From Chiua virens (taxonomy: Eukaryota > Basidiomycota > Agaricomycetes > Boletales > Boletaceae), in the NCBI GenBank assembly GCA_019787685.1, contig JAHNUO010000001.1:434001-498000 (forward strand): 64,000 nt of DNA. The letters run 5' to 3'. Each line of letters opens with the position of its first letter. Positions within the stretch are counted from its first letter, which is position 1. The position numbers and the translations under genes were made by a program. The notes under the pieces were generated by a model that worked only from the letters and a program-made list of their open reading frames with translations, did no database searches and had not been told where the DNA came from. Below, piece by piece: positions 35,957 to 47,855 of the stretch.

Positions 35957-37364
35957 GGCTATGAAGACATAGATATGGTGGAGCGTGGCCAGTCCAGCAC
36001 GGTGAAGTGTTTGGGGTGGTAGATTACATAAGCCTCTGACACAGCAGGGCCGGTGAGCGGCAATTTCACGGACTTGCCGATAGGTACAGTGTATGTTGAT
36101 ATCATTCCGAGTCCTCCAAGTCTATTCCTCGCCTCCCATCACCAACTTTCGCCTGGTGTGGTGCTCAAGTATGACTCTATCTCCAACTACCTGGCCTCAG
36201 CTCGTGTTCGCACATTGAATGACAAGCACACCGCAAATGTGGAAGCATTATGTATGTTACCTTAGACTGTCACAGTATCGATTCAGAAGAATCCCATCGC
36301 GGTGGCGCTTACATGGACCTTGCACTGTTCGACATTCCATATATCTACCAATATTAAGACCGTCGTCATGTTATGTATCACTACCCTATTATGATCGACC
36401 TCAACCTGTTGACGCTGACTGCGTTATCCGCTCCGGAACGAGCACGAGCACGAGCATGGTAAATATATTCACCTTGCTGATCTCGCCGATCAACTGTAGG
36501 CATCTCGTCTTCAATTTGCATCGGCGCGGTCGTCGTGCCTTTCCCGCTCTTTTCATATTTAATTCACACCGTCGGTCTGTTCTCAGTAATATTTGCCGTT
36601 CCTAGTCCCCGCCGTTCGCTCAGGCACCTCATTGAATGCAATTAGTTTCAGTAAATAGTATTTTAGTTAGTCCTGCCCTATAGGATACATAATGAGTCTT
36701 CCATCCGTTCCTCATGCCTTCCGCTCCTGCACACCTATTTTGCCCCCCAAACTTGCTAACTTAACCGTCCCGCCTGTGCATGTGCCCTCGTCTTCGGCTC
36801 TTTCAGTCCAGGACAGGCAGCGTGGGAACCCTGGGTATGATTCTACTATGACTACTATGACCGTTTCCATGCGCGTGTACTACTGCAACGCGATTGTTCA
36901 AGTTATGCGAATAATTCCATCGCCTCTTTGCTGTGTCAATACAGTATGAACCCGTTCTTCATCCGTAGGCTGACTTCAAGTTGACTGCTGTCAGAGTCTC
37001 TTTACCATTGTTGACGGCACCAAGACCCGAGCAAAATACCCTCGCCGAGTCGTCGCCCGGATCATATTCTGTCACATGTTTTGTGGGTGTTGGGAATTGC
37101 ACCTGTATGTACGTCCGTCATTGATCCAGCTTAGGCTGGTACGTTACAGCTAGCTTCTCTTCGGTTAACCAGGTTCATGTAACTTTACAGGATTTCAGGA
37201 AAATTATCCTTATGCTCCCGCAAAAGGTGTGCCTCCGACACAGCTACTAAGCAAGTATTGGGTAATTCCGACGGACCACGCCATATTCCTGTGTACAGAG
37301 ACGACACAATGGCCTCATGAAGAAAATCCACGAGACCTCCAGGCTCCAGCGGGGCTGTGTCGAC
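35957..37364. other. 1.4-kb region with no secure gene
   Basis: Between the divergent ATG15 and FAD oxidoreductase genes. Plus frames at 36053-36265 and 36692-36949 lack motifs. Both flanking promoters must lie here. Confidence 0.4.
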
Positions 37365-37371
37365 ATATAAA
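37365..37371 (+). promoter_or_regulatory. TATA box of the FAD oxidoreductase
   Basis: TATAAAT-type sequence (ATATAAAT) about 80 bases before the ATG at 37449; spacing is usual for a fungal TATA promoter. Confidence 0.5.
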
Positions 37372-37448
37372 TCGCTGATTATTCGCGAGCAGACCACATT
37401 TCAGTCACATCCAAAGTTTTCTCTATAACGTCTTCGTGTAGAGTGGGA

Positions 37449-39414
37449 ATGAGACTGTTCTCCGCAGTTGTGTTCTTAGCGATCACAGGACCTATGACTG
37501 CCTGGGCCAGCAGTTCGGGGTGCCTGTGTACCTATGGTCAATCTTGCTGGCCTTCCGCATCTGCCTTCTTCCAACTCCAATCCCAGGTCTCACAGCCGCT
37601 CATCTACCCGGTTCCCAGCGCGTCAGCATGCTATCCAGCTTCTGATCCATCCGGAAACTGCACTGCAGTTGTCGATAACTGGTACGATGGTAACTGGCGT
37701 TCGTCGATGCCTGGTGCCATGGAAGCACCAAATTGGGAGACATTCACCTTTCAGAATGGCACAATCGCCGCGTGTTATCTCAACACGACCATCACCGGCG
37801 TCTGTGAACAAGGGAGCGTGCCTGTCATTGGTGTAGACGCGCGTTCAGTGGAAGACATACAGGCTGCAATCGCTTTTGCGGTGCAACGGAATTTGAAGCT
37901 AGTTGTCAAAAACACTGGGTATGTGACACACCCTACTCAATACGGACCGTGTGGAGTGGGAATGGTCTGATGGATATTGCATGCACAGACACGATTTCCT
38001 CGGACGGAGTGCGGCGCGGGGTTCATTTGTGATATGGACGCATAATATGAAGAATATCACCTACAACCCCACATTTACGCCCCAAGGGGCTGTAGAGAGT
38101 GAAACATATGAGAGTAGGGTCTTTTCGAATGTACATTGAATGTCGATTTGTCTAACTGCATATCTTGCGTAGCCGTGACGCTTAGTGCTGGCGTTCAATG
38201 GCATGAGGCTTACGCCACCGTTAATGATTACGGTCGTATCATGGTCGGCGGTCTCTCTGCCGGAGGTTCCGTGGGTTCATCTGGTGGATGGGTGGCGGGT
38301 GGAGGACACTCTGCACTGTCGCCCAGCTACGGTCTCGGTAAGATCCTCGTGGACTATCCGACTTGTGAAATTAATCTGCGGCCCTGAATTGAGGGTGTCG
38401 ATAACTCTTTAGAGATGTCTGTCGTTCTTTCCACGGGAGAGTTCTTGACCGCAAACAAATATCAGAACTCGGATCTCTTCTGGGCGTTGCGAGGTGGTGG
38501 TGGATTCACGTACGGAATCGTCACATCCGTCACTTACAGGACATACCCGTCTATTCCTGTCCAGTTATATACGTTCCAGGCGAATACTACGAACTCCTCG
38601 GCGCTCTCGGAACTGGTTGGGGGACTCCTTCGATTTCAATCTCAATTTACAGACGACGGTTGGGGTGGATATGGGGCTATCAGCGACCAGCAATTCTACT
38701 TCTACTATTTTGGACCCAACATGACCAACGAAACTGTGGCGACGACCACTCAGGGCTGGCACAACTACACTAGCTCCTTTGCGCCGTTCGGTGTCGTCAC
38801 TGCAGAGAACATCTACTATTCTCCATCTTGGTACCAGCTGTATGAAACCCTGTTTAGCACTGGCGTCCAGAACGGTGGGAATCTCATGTTCACATCTCGA
38901 CTTCTCTCTCGCGAGGCCATTGCGACCAACTATTCCCAAATTGCCGAAATCCTTATCAATTGTGGTGCCTCTTTCGAGTAAAGTTTTGTCACGTTTTCTG
39001 TTTATTCGGTGCGCTGACATCGTATAGCACAATCGCAGGTGGCAAGGTTAGCCAGTTTTTGGCTGACTCGGCTGGGCTGAACCCTGCCTGGCGGGACGCA
39101 GTCGTGGAAACGATATGCGGGTTTACCTGGGATGACGGCGCGTCTTCCACCGAGATCAATGCGTTGATTAGTCAATTGAAGGGATGGATCCAAGAGATGT
39201 ACGATGTCACCCCCAACGACGCTGCCTACTTTAATGAGGTACGTGTGCTCCCTTCTGTCCAGTGCTGCTCCAATTTTTACAGATACAATTTTGACAGGCG
39301 TCCTTGTTTGAGATCGACTGGCAGAAAGCCTTCTTCGGATTGCATTACTCGACTCTCAAGGAGATCAAAACCAAGTACGATCCGAATCGACTATTTGGAG
39401 GGTGTTGGATCTGA
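37449..39414 (+). CDS. secreted FAD-linked oxidoreductase (BBE-like)
   Basis: An FAD-binding-4 / berberine-bridge-enzyme-like oxidase, probably secreted. Exons 37449-37918, 37989-38113, 38173-38337, 38394-38977, 39028-39238 and 39298-39414. Signal peptide MRLFSAVVFLAITGPMTAWA. The FAD domain shows RSVEDIQAAIAFAVQRNLKL, KNTG joined to HDFLGRS, GGLSAGGSVGSSGGWVAGGG and SDLFWALRGGGGFTYGIVTS. The C-terminal BBE part has FEIDWQKAFFGLHYSTLKEI and KYDPNRLFG. Several N-x-S/T sites suit secretion. Two oddities: the third junction leaves one G too many (38394), and near the end a small deletion moves the frame so the protein stops at 39414, while the usual ending EGVGSEDWNANLTCRY remains readable in another frame up to 39448. 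The donor of exon 2 is GTAGGG. It may be slightly defective or contain errors. Confidence 0.75.
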
Positions 39415-39513
39415 AGATTGGAACGCGAACTTGACGTGCCGATATTAAATGTTTGATGTGTGCACTGATTCATCATGCTGCTCACGATGATGTGTTTTCT
39501 AATCCATATATAC

Positions 39514-41213
39514 CTATCTTTCGCTGGTCTGTTTTACTACTATTCTTTCCTTACTGTTTGTAAACAGTAGGAGGTAGTCGACCCATACTGTTATGATTTC
39601 AATGGAATCACCCTCATGTTGTATATAGACACAAGGATCAGTATATAGACCTTTGAAATTGATCTCATCAAGCTTGGTATCATGTTCTTCATTCCATTCC
39701 CAGCCGGATTGTAAACTCTTTACCATTCACGCGCGTCTGTACCACAACAGTTCCTTGTCCGCGTGCAATGATAGATTTATCGAAGTCCTCTGACAATTTT
39801 CTGAGGTATCGTCTGATATGTCGCGAATGCCTCAATTTGCGCGCACATATGCGTTGTTGCACCGGAATCGATAATCCACGAGTAAGCAGAAAAATCGGCC
39901 CCGTCGGCCTTTGACATTTCACTCTCGTCAGATATATTTACTTATACGGCGAAGCACTTTTAGAATTCCTCATCGCTACTCGATTCCTCCTCCGAGTCTG
40001 CAACATTGGCACGCACTTTTTCCTTCCCCTTTCCTTTGGTCGAGTTCGACACGAGATTCTTCTTTCCCTTGTCATCTCGATCCCCTTTAACACGTCCCTT
40101 GCCCCTATTCTTGGGGTTCTTCCAGCACTTCTCGGCTTCGTGCCCAAGCTTGTCGCAGATATCACACTTGGGTACATTTCTCCCTTTGTAGCGGCATTGC
40201 GCAGTGGCATGGTTCGTGCGGCTACAGATGGCGCACGGTTTCCGAGTCTTTCTGGATGAGAACGGCTCGGACACAGCATAGGCAGTATCACCCGTTCCGT
40301 TTTGCCGTTTGCGACGCTGATACTCCCCCAACAGAGTCATTTTGAGCTGGTTGACAGTCATCTTCTTCGTGCTGTCCTGTGCGGCTAGAACAGAGATAAA
40401 GAGGTCCCAAGAGCGTGGGGCAGACTCGAGGAGGATGTTTTTGAAGTCGGCGTCAGATACGAATTGGTCATTCTGAAAAAGAGCCTGGCGAACGCGAGTG
40501 AGTTCGGTAACGTGCTCCGTGATGTCCGTGTCATCAGTAGCACGCATATGCCAGAGCATGCCAACAGAGTACTGGTCGAGATGGACATGCGACGGCTCAT
40601 GGATGGTGCAGAGCGCTTCCCACATCTGCGCTGCAGAGCTGCAGTTGACAACATGAAGTACCTGCTCATTTGTAAGAGTGACGATGATCTGCACGCGTGC
40701 TGCTAGATCACGATCAGTCCAAAATTGGACGATAGCGGGGTCAGTCGTAGGATCGGAGGGCTGAGGAGTATCACCAGCCACGACGTCCCAAACCCCTTTG
40801 TGCTGTAGAATAACCATCATGCGCATTTTCCACGCAATCCAATTTCCGTCGTCGAGTTTCTCACGTTTGGTGAAGGGGGTGACGGGCGTAGGGACATAGA
40901 CTGGGATGGAGGGAGCAGCGGCCGACGAGGGCGCGGCAGTAGAAGTAGTCGACGGAAATGATGGAGGAGCGATGGTTGGTAAATTCATGGTGGATGGCTT
41001 TTTTTTGTCTGTTCCGGGTCAGAGCACAGGGCTCATAACCTTTTGCAGCAGGAGTACGCGAGGTGGTGACTGACTCGGATCAGACGAGGTGAGCCCTTGT
41101 GAGGCGGGACGACGACTATGAATTAAGATCCCCTGATACAGGTCGACATTTTATATATACTACTGCTATTGTCTCCGGACGACTCAGATGTGTAATCTGT
41201 AGTCTTTGTTTCG
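39514..41213 (-). mobile_element. Copia (Ty1) retrotransposon remnant
   Basis: The gag frame is intact at 40988-39960 (342 codons): a Copia-type UBN2 gag with KREKLDDGNWIAWKMRMMVI near the start and a CCHC knuckle CDICDKLGHEAEKC, ending in a Lys-rich then acidic tail. Just beyond it, in broken frames, are the protease block SAYSWIIDSGATTHMCA and then, with most of integrase and reverse transcriptase deleted, a piece of reverse transcriptase with YTDPCVYIQHEGDSIEIITV and WVDY in place of WVDD. Upstream of gag, GGTTATGAGCC-type sequence near 41035 looks like a primer-binding site, followed by a possible LTR piece with TATATAAAA to about 41213. No matching LTR was found on the other side. The element is dead. 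Confidence 0.8.
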
Positions 41214-41229
41214 ACACAGTGAGGCCGAG

Positions 41230-42241
41230 CCCGGTTTGCTCATGTTTATACTAATGCTCCTCTCCACGGGAGAGTTCTTACCAGAATTCCGATCTCTTCT
41301 GGGCGCTGCGTGGAGGCGGCGGATTCACGTACGGAATCGTTACGTCCGTTACCTACCGCACCTACACTCCTGTCCCGGTTCAGCTATACGTGTTCCAGGC
41401 GAATACGACGAACTCCTCGGCGCTCTTGGAACTTGTCGGAGGATTACTTCGCTTCCAAACTCAATTTACAGATGACGGATGGGGTGGATACGGGTCTATT
41501 ACCAACCAACAGATCAATTTTTTCTATTTGGGACCCAACATTACCAACGAAACCGCGGCGACAACCACTCAAGGCTGGAGCAACCATACAAGTTCCTTGG
41601 CGCAATTCGGGGCCCTCACTGCAGAACAGACGTACTATTCACCATCTTGGTACGAGCTGTATGAAATCCTGTGGGGCAACGGCAACGACACTGGTCTGAA
41701 TGTCATGTTCACGTCTCGACTCCTCTCTCGCGAGACTGTTTCCACCAACTATACTCAAATCGTCGAAATCCTCGTCAATTGTACTGCCAGTTTTAAGTGA
41801 AGTTATACTACCCATTCTTTCGATTTAGAACTTGGACACTGACACCATATATTCAGTACAATCGCAGGCGGCAGGGTCAGCCAGTTCCCGGCCGACTCAG
41901 CTGGGCTAAATCCTGCCTGGCGGAACGCAGTCGTGGAAACAATGTGTGGGTTCAACTGGGCGGACGGCACACCCTCTAACGAGGACGATGGATTGATTAC
42001 CCAGCTGAAGGGATGGATCAAGGCGATATACGATCTCAGTCCAAACGATGGTGCTTACTTCAACGATGTATGTGCTCCCCGTGCGCCGCGTCCCACCATT
42101 GGACGTTGTGGGCCTTACCGTGTCTGATATTATTGTTACACCAATCAAAATAACTCGGACAGGCATCCTTGTTCGAAATCGACTTTTTGTTGTCGCGGAG
42201 GGCGTTGGATCTGAAGATTGGAATGCGGATTTGACTTGAAG
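41230..42241 (+). pseudogene. truncated second copy of the FAD-linked oxidoreductase
   Basis: Closely similar to 38394-39448 but without the N-terminal half. It starts abruptly beside the Copia remnant with a broken STGEF/LPEF join, then SDLFWALRGGGGFTYGIVTS, FTDDGWGGYGSITNQQ, FTSRLLSRETVSTNYTQI and, after an intron, AGLNPAWRNAVVETMCGF and GWIKAIYDLSPNDGAYFND. The last exon has lost about 60 bases between FEID and NRLF, leaving EGVGSEDWNADLT at the end. No promoter, signal peptide or FAD-attachment region remains. Confidence 0.85.
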
Positions 42242-42785
42242 GTATTGAATCGACGCGCGCGACTTGTTCCTCGTGATCGGACGAGCAACTGGCATATAGT
42301 CTGATGTCAGTAGATTGCAGGGGACCAAGTCAAGTTAGGGTATGTCGAAGGTTATGGTGATGTGGCATTCCTTGAATTTTTTGCAACCCTCCCGTTAAAC
42401 TTGAGGTCAAATTTTTGAACGTCGAGAGTCATGCTCTACTTGTCAACTTCTAAAAGGTGCGAGTCGTCCGTCTCGGTCATGGTCAGCGCCGATGCCAAGG
42501 GGTCGCGGCAGACCCGAGTACAAAAGGGGAATGATTATGTAATAATAACCCCTGTTCGACCCTGGCCACATCTTCTCGGTTCCATGACCTCGGCGCATGA
42601 CAAATTCCACGTAATTCAGATCCAAATTTAGATATAGCAAGCCATTAATAAGTTGGCCCGAGAGACTCGGAGAGACGACCGTGACAGTACATATAAGTGA
42701 GCCCTCCCGCTGCTTTTGTCTCCTTCCGACGCCCACGTTTGTGTCATTTTTCTTGATTAGATATCTGTTGGTTCGATCTCAAACC
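42242..42785. other. intergenic
   Basis: Spacer before the IDO gene. No motif is supported; the IDO promoter must lie at its right end. Confidence 0.5.
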
Positions 42786-44218
42786 ATGTTGAGCCCACTG
42801 CCTTCTAGTCATTTTCTCAGTCAGCCTCGCCAAGACTTTGCCTCCGATGGTTTTGTCGACACAACTACTCTTGCCGCACACGATTTCGATGTTGATACAC
42901 GAACTGGTTTCATGCCCCCAGATCCCCCCATTACTCGTATGCCTGTCGAATGGGAACCATGGGAGGCGATTCTGGACCGAGCTATGTCTACGAATATGCA
43001 ACTTGCGGTGAAACCGAATACAACTGAAGACGAGATGGCGGTTTCTGCGTCGTGGCGAGAAAGCGTCCGCGACAAAGTGAGCGGATTTCCCTAGCCTCAG
43101 TCATTCCCTTTTGTTTATTTTGGCAGTTACCCATGCTGTCGACGGAGGGCCTGATAGCTTCCGAGCTGTTGCTGCGACGAGCTCACCATGTGCTCACCTT
43201 CATCGTGCACATATATATCCACACACTCCCACTTAACGCTGAGATTCGCATCCCACGTAGCATCTCCATCCCTCTCCTGGAAGTTGCGGCGTATCTCCAG
43301 CTCCCACCTGTCGCAACATACTCTGATACCGTGCTCTATAATTGGAGTTTAAAATCTACCGAGGAGACGAGTCCACCCGCTCTCGATAATATTCGCAGTC
43401 AAGATCTCTTCACAGGTACAAACGACGAGCAAGAGTTTTACCTTGCTTCAGGACGTATTGAGATCAGGGGTGTCGAAGCCCTCAAATTGATGGGTGCCAT
43501 AATGGACGAAATGTTCGTTGGAGATGAGATCGCTATACGGCGGGTTACGGAATACCTTCACCAACTTGCCCTCGTCGTCGACGATCTGACGAAGATTTTG
43601 CTGCACATTAGAAGAGGCTGCGATCCCGAGTTCTTTTATCATAGCATTCGACCTTGGTTCCGCGGCGAAGATTCCGACCCAATGAACAGAAAATGGATTT
43701 TCGAGGGGCTTGACGAACATCCGGAGATAGAACCACCAACGGACTTATCTGGACCGAGTGCTGGTCAGAGCGCACTTATCCACGCACTCGATATTTTTCT
43801 CGGTTTGGACAACTGCAGCACAGGTGAAGGCGCATATCACGATGACAGCCTGACATTACTTCGTCGTATGCAAATTTACATGCCGAGGCATCACCGCAAT
43901 TTCTTGCGCCATCTTACTGCTAACCCGAGGCCTGTACGGGACTTAGTGGTTAGTGGGGATTCAAAGCTCGTCGAGGCATACAACGGGGCCGTGTGTTCCG
44001 TTAAACAGTTTAGAGATGCGCATATCCGGATAGTCGCGATATATATTGTCGGACCAGCGAGTCGGGAGAGGGCGGCGGTACGGGAGGCAGAAGAGGCTAG
44101 AGTGGAGAGGACGCCCGCACTGAAGGGAACGGGGGGAACACACTTGGTGCAGTTTTTGAGGGGGGTGAGGGACAAGACTGCCGAGGCTGTGGTTGAGGCA
44201 GAGCCCAAGATAGCGTAA
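42786..44218 (+). CDS. indoleamine 2,3-dioxygenase
   Basis: A haem dioxygenase that opens the indole ring of tryptophan to N-formylkynurenine, first step of the kynurenine route to NAD. Exons 42786-43076 and 43127-44218, in frame; 461 codons, the normal fungal length. Family blocks in order: HVLTFIVHIYIHTLP, SIPLLEVAAYLQLPPVATYS with DTVLYNW, EFFYHSIRPWFRG, GPSAGQSALIHALDIFLGLD and MPRHHRNFLRHL, where the His in HRNFL is the expected proximal haem ligand, followed by RPVRDLV. It appears complete. It stands alone, with no other kynurenine-pathway gene in the window. Confidence 0.93.
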
Positions 44219-44894
44219 TATTCTGGCGGCGGGTCTGGAAAAACGCCAGAAGCGACCATTTCCATTGGCAGGTAAAACCGATGAACTAGTAGCCACTGGT
44301 GTGACTGGCGGTACACGAAGTGGGGCAAACCTCAAGGGATCAATAAATATCAATATCCGCATGGGTTCTAGTAAGTGTCCCGAGTCACAAGATCTGACTC
44401 CCAATGAGAGACTCCGGTGTGGGCGGCGTTGAGACGTTGAAATTCGAGGCAAGACAAAAATACGTACCGCGTGATGCGTGCAAACCGCATTGACATATGG
44501 GCGTAACCAAGCCGCACCAGGGACTCAGGCCCAGGGACGATTCGGATTACTCAGGTTACCGCGAGACAATCAGTGCCAGTGTCAGTGAATTGAACCTGAA
44601 CTCTTATTCTTGAAGTTGCTCTCAAGAATCCAACATATTCAATGTGTGTCTGGAGTTTAGAAGGTCCCATTGACAGTCATGGTATGTTTCTCACGAGTCA
44701 TGCTAGTACTTTCAAGTTCACTACTAGCAGTGATTTCGCCTTAAAGTCTGGTAACCAGTCGAGGATCGACGTCGACAGGCTAGTTACCAGAGTTGGTTTC
44801 AGCGACGATCAATGTGATCAGACTGAATCGAGATCCCTGCACGACATGGCTTAAATTTGCTAGAGGTGAGACCTTCTCCTCACAACCCAGGAGC
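44219..44894. other. intergenic
   Basis: About 680 bases between two plus-strand genes. Nothing recognised; the lyase promoter must be here. Confidence 0.5.
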
Positions 44895-46334
44895 ATGATT
44901 TTACTCCTGTATTTTCTAGCGCTAGTCGCATGTAAGGGCCTTGGAGCCCCAGCTACTTTGAACCAAACTCTGGCGCAAAATTTTACTGATACTAATTTAT
45001 CTTCTCAGCCCACGCAGTACAACGTTCCTCTGTGCACCGTTTCCTGTGCCTCTTCATCTGTCGTTCTACCCACTCCTTCGAATCCTACCACCGGCAACAC
45101 GACATCCTCGTTCGTTGGTTTACTGGCAAGTGGTCCACCCAGCACTATCCAGGTCGCTTCTCCTTCACCTCTTATTTCCCCTTCTTCCGTTTCGGCTACA
45201 TCGCTTCCCACCTCCATCGTCTTCATTACTGATCTTGCAACCGCTTTTGAAACCACCACCGTCGATGCGCAGCCATCTTCGACCACCGTCGTCACTGTAA
45301 TTGTGACCGAAACAGTAAAGGCCAGTACCGCTATCCCCACAAGCCCATCCTTCTGGGAGAACCGCACCGTGTGGGCTGCCCCATCACAAATGTCAGATCT
45401 CTCTGCATTCAACGTGACTTCCTTCCCGAGTGGCGAAAACAACCTCCACCTCGTCTCCGTCATCCCAGCCGGGGCGTTCGCCTCCACTGCGAGATCCATC
45501 CAAGGTTCCCTCCTCTCCACCAACACCACCGACCTGTCCACGCTTCTCCAGCTCGTCTACCCAGCGCACTCGGTCAACCCAGGCAGCCGACCCACTGGCG
45601 GCGCCGATTTCTACGCGAGCCCACTCAATTTGGCTGGTGCACACAACGTCACGCTGTCCTACAGCGTCTTCTTCCCCGTCGATTTCGACTGGGTCAAGGG
45701 GGGGAAGCTACCCGGGTTATTCGGGGGACATACAGGATGCTCCGGCGGGTCCTCTGCGACGGATTGCTTCAGCACGCGACTAATGTGGCGCCCGCAGGGC
45801 GTCGGGGAGCTTTATCTGGTCCGTTGTCTTCCGGTTCTTATCGTGGTTTGGGTTCCGAACGCTGACACGTGGACTGTCTCATTTCGCACAGTACGCCCCC
45901 AAGGACAAACAGACCTCGGCCTTGTGCAACGACGGCCAGTCCGTGTGCGACACGGCCTACGGATTTTCGATCGGCCGAGGTGCCTTCAACTTCACTGCTG
46001 GTGACTGGACGCACGTCGCGCAAACGGTCGTGCTTAACACGCCAGGAAAAAACGACGGCGTGTTCGCTTTGTGGGTCAATGGACGACTGGCGATCTATCG
46101 GACGGACATGTTGTATAGAGATGTTCAACAATCGGAGAAGAAGCGCAGCAGTTCACAGCCTGCAGAGTTCCTCGGTCTTTTCTTCAGGTAAGGATAATAC
46201 TTTCTCCAAAGATCGTGTCGTGTCGTGCTCATCTTCCTTCGAGCACGTTCTTTGGAGGACATGGGAAGAAATACGCCACACCAAGGGAACAGTACACTTG
46301 GTTTAAAGACTTTGAAATCGTCCGCCACGACTAG
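44895..46334 (+). CDS. secreted polysaccharide lyase family 14-like protein
   Basis: Exons 44895-45818, 45892-46187 and 46244-46334, all in frame. Start MILLLYFLALVACKGLG is a signal peptide, although the frame is open further upstream. A long Ser/Thr/Pro-rich linker with many N-x-S/T sites follows (about residues 20-150). The catalytic-type domain reads HNVTLSYSVFFPVDFDWVKG, GKLPGLFGGHTGCSGG, TRLMWRPQGVGELYLY, the Cys pair CNDGQSVCDTAYGFS, GDWTHVAQTVVLNTPGKNDG, FALWVNGRLAIYRTDMLYRD and FFGGHGKKYATPREQYTWFK to the stop. Blocks KLPGLFGG, WVNG and FFGGH are those of PL14-type glucuronan/alginate lyases; the fold is a jelly roll. The exact substrate cannot be told. Apparently intact. Confidence 0.82.
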
Positions 46335-47855
46335 TGGGGAAGTTACTTACACCCGAGACACAGCCGGAAAAGTCTAGCTAGCAAAGTCTATACTTATTGT
46401 TCAACACATTGCACCTGGGAATTTGGGTTAACTCGTCAAACATATCCTTATGAGATCTAAAAAAAGACAGCGGACTTTGATTATGCAACATATTATGTTA
46501 AATAAAGGCAGAATAGTTAGCTTGACAATAGCTAAACTTTGCCTAGCAATATGTATCCATGAGATATTTCCAGTTGTTGCTGAAGACGTTATTAAATATG
46601 AATTTGTTAAATATTTGAAAAATGTGATACAATGTCTTTGTTCTACATATTCTATATCAGACTCCGACTAGCAACCAGCAACTTAGATTGGCCCTGATAT
46701 GCCTACATAGGGAATACATGTTCGTAAAGTTTGACTACATAACAAATTTATATACAGATTTTGGATATGCTTCGAGATATGGTCAAGTGGCCCACTCACG
46801 GGACCCCTTGGTGGGTCCCTAGGGTCCCTAATAGGGGAATGAGCAGAGATAGTAATTGCCTGAGTACCAGTTGGATATCAGCACAGCGTCAATCATGATA
46901 AGACTCATAGCAAGCGCAAATCCCAATGCGATCAAAACGATAGCGAACAAATAGGCACTTATTTCCCCTAGTATTGTTAACAACCATGAACGACTTGGCG
47001 ACTATGCAGATGAGCACGACGACTGGACTCAGATCGATAACACACATACATTTGTTATTACACCATTGTAGAACCACGAGCGACTTTGTGACTATGCAGG
47101 TCATGATGAGCACGGCGACTGACTACCAAAAATGATACCACACATACATTTGTCATTGGGTAGTGCGTACTTTGGAGCGGACAGTAATGAAGCGCTTCTG
47201 ACAGAGGTGGGAAGTGGTCAATAAGAAAACACAACGCAGTAACACAACATACCACCAGTGTTTTTGTCAGGGAATAACAGCAACAACAGCGATATGTCCG
47301 GGTTTTTAAAGGGACGTAGTGCCTAAGATGGGATAATAAGGGGTTGTCAGGGGTACCATCTTATTGTGTAGGGCCTCTGGAAACCAATACAAACGTCTCC
47401 CGAAGAATATGTACTAAAAGGGAGCCGCCTTATTGTGCCCCTTGCATCCCGTGAGTACTTCTGGAGACCGTGACTAATACTTTGTTTCCTAAGAAGCTAA
47501 CACCGCGCGAGAGCTCCAAGAACAAGGAATACAAGGAATTGAAGTACAAGGAATATGAAGTACAACGACAAAGTAAGGATTAGTGTACGTGTACGTAGAG
47601 AGCATACATATAGCAGAGATAAGACCGGGGTAAACCATCTTCGTACCGCACCGCTGATGGTGCTCTGTTTCTGCTCGACTTGCGGGCCCTAGCGGGAGGG
47701 ACATTTCCAAGAATGAAAAACGGATGCATGAAAGAAACGATCGAACTGACCAAGTTAAGGTGGGTTATTTCACGGCTTTCTCGCAACCATAGCCATACTA
47801 AAATGGCGCAGATTCCTACTTTGGTCCAACAAATGTCCGACAGTATCGCTGGAGC
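46335..47855. other. 1.5-kb partly AT-rich spacer
   Basis: 46440-46680 is AT-rich with a short plus frame lacking motifs. Around 46795-46850 is a GC-rich patch with short inverted GGGACCC/GGGTCCC pieces. Around 46880-47260 two stretches resemble each other (both contain ATGACCTGCATAG-like and CACATACATTTGT on opposite readings), suggesting the 5' non-coding end of the transposon that follows. No gene is supported. Confidence 0.35.

Noticed and set aside
45005..45541. 178-codon minus-strand frame
   Set aside because: Shadow of the Ser/Thr-rich linker of the PL14-like gene.
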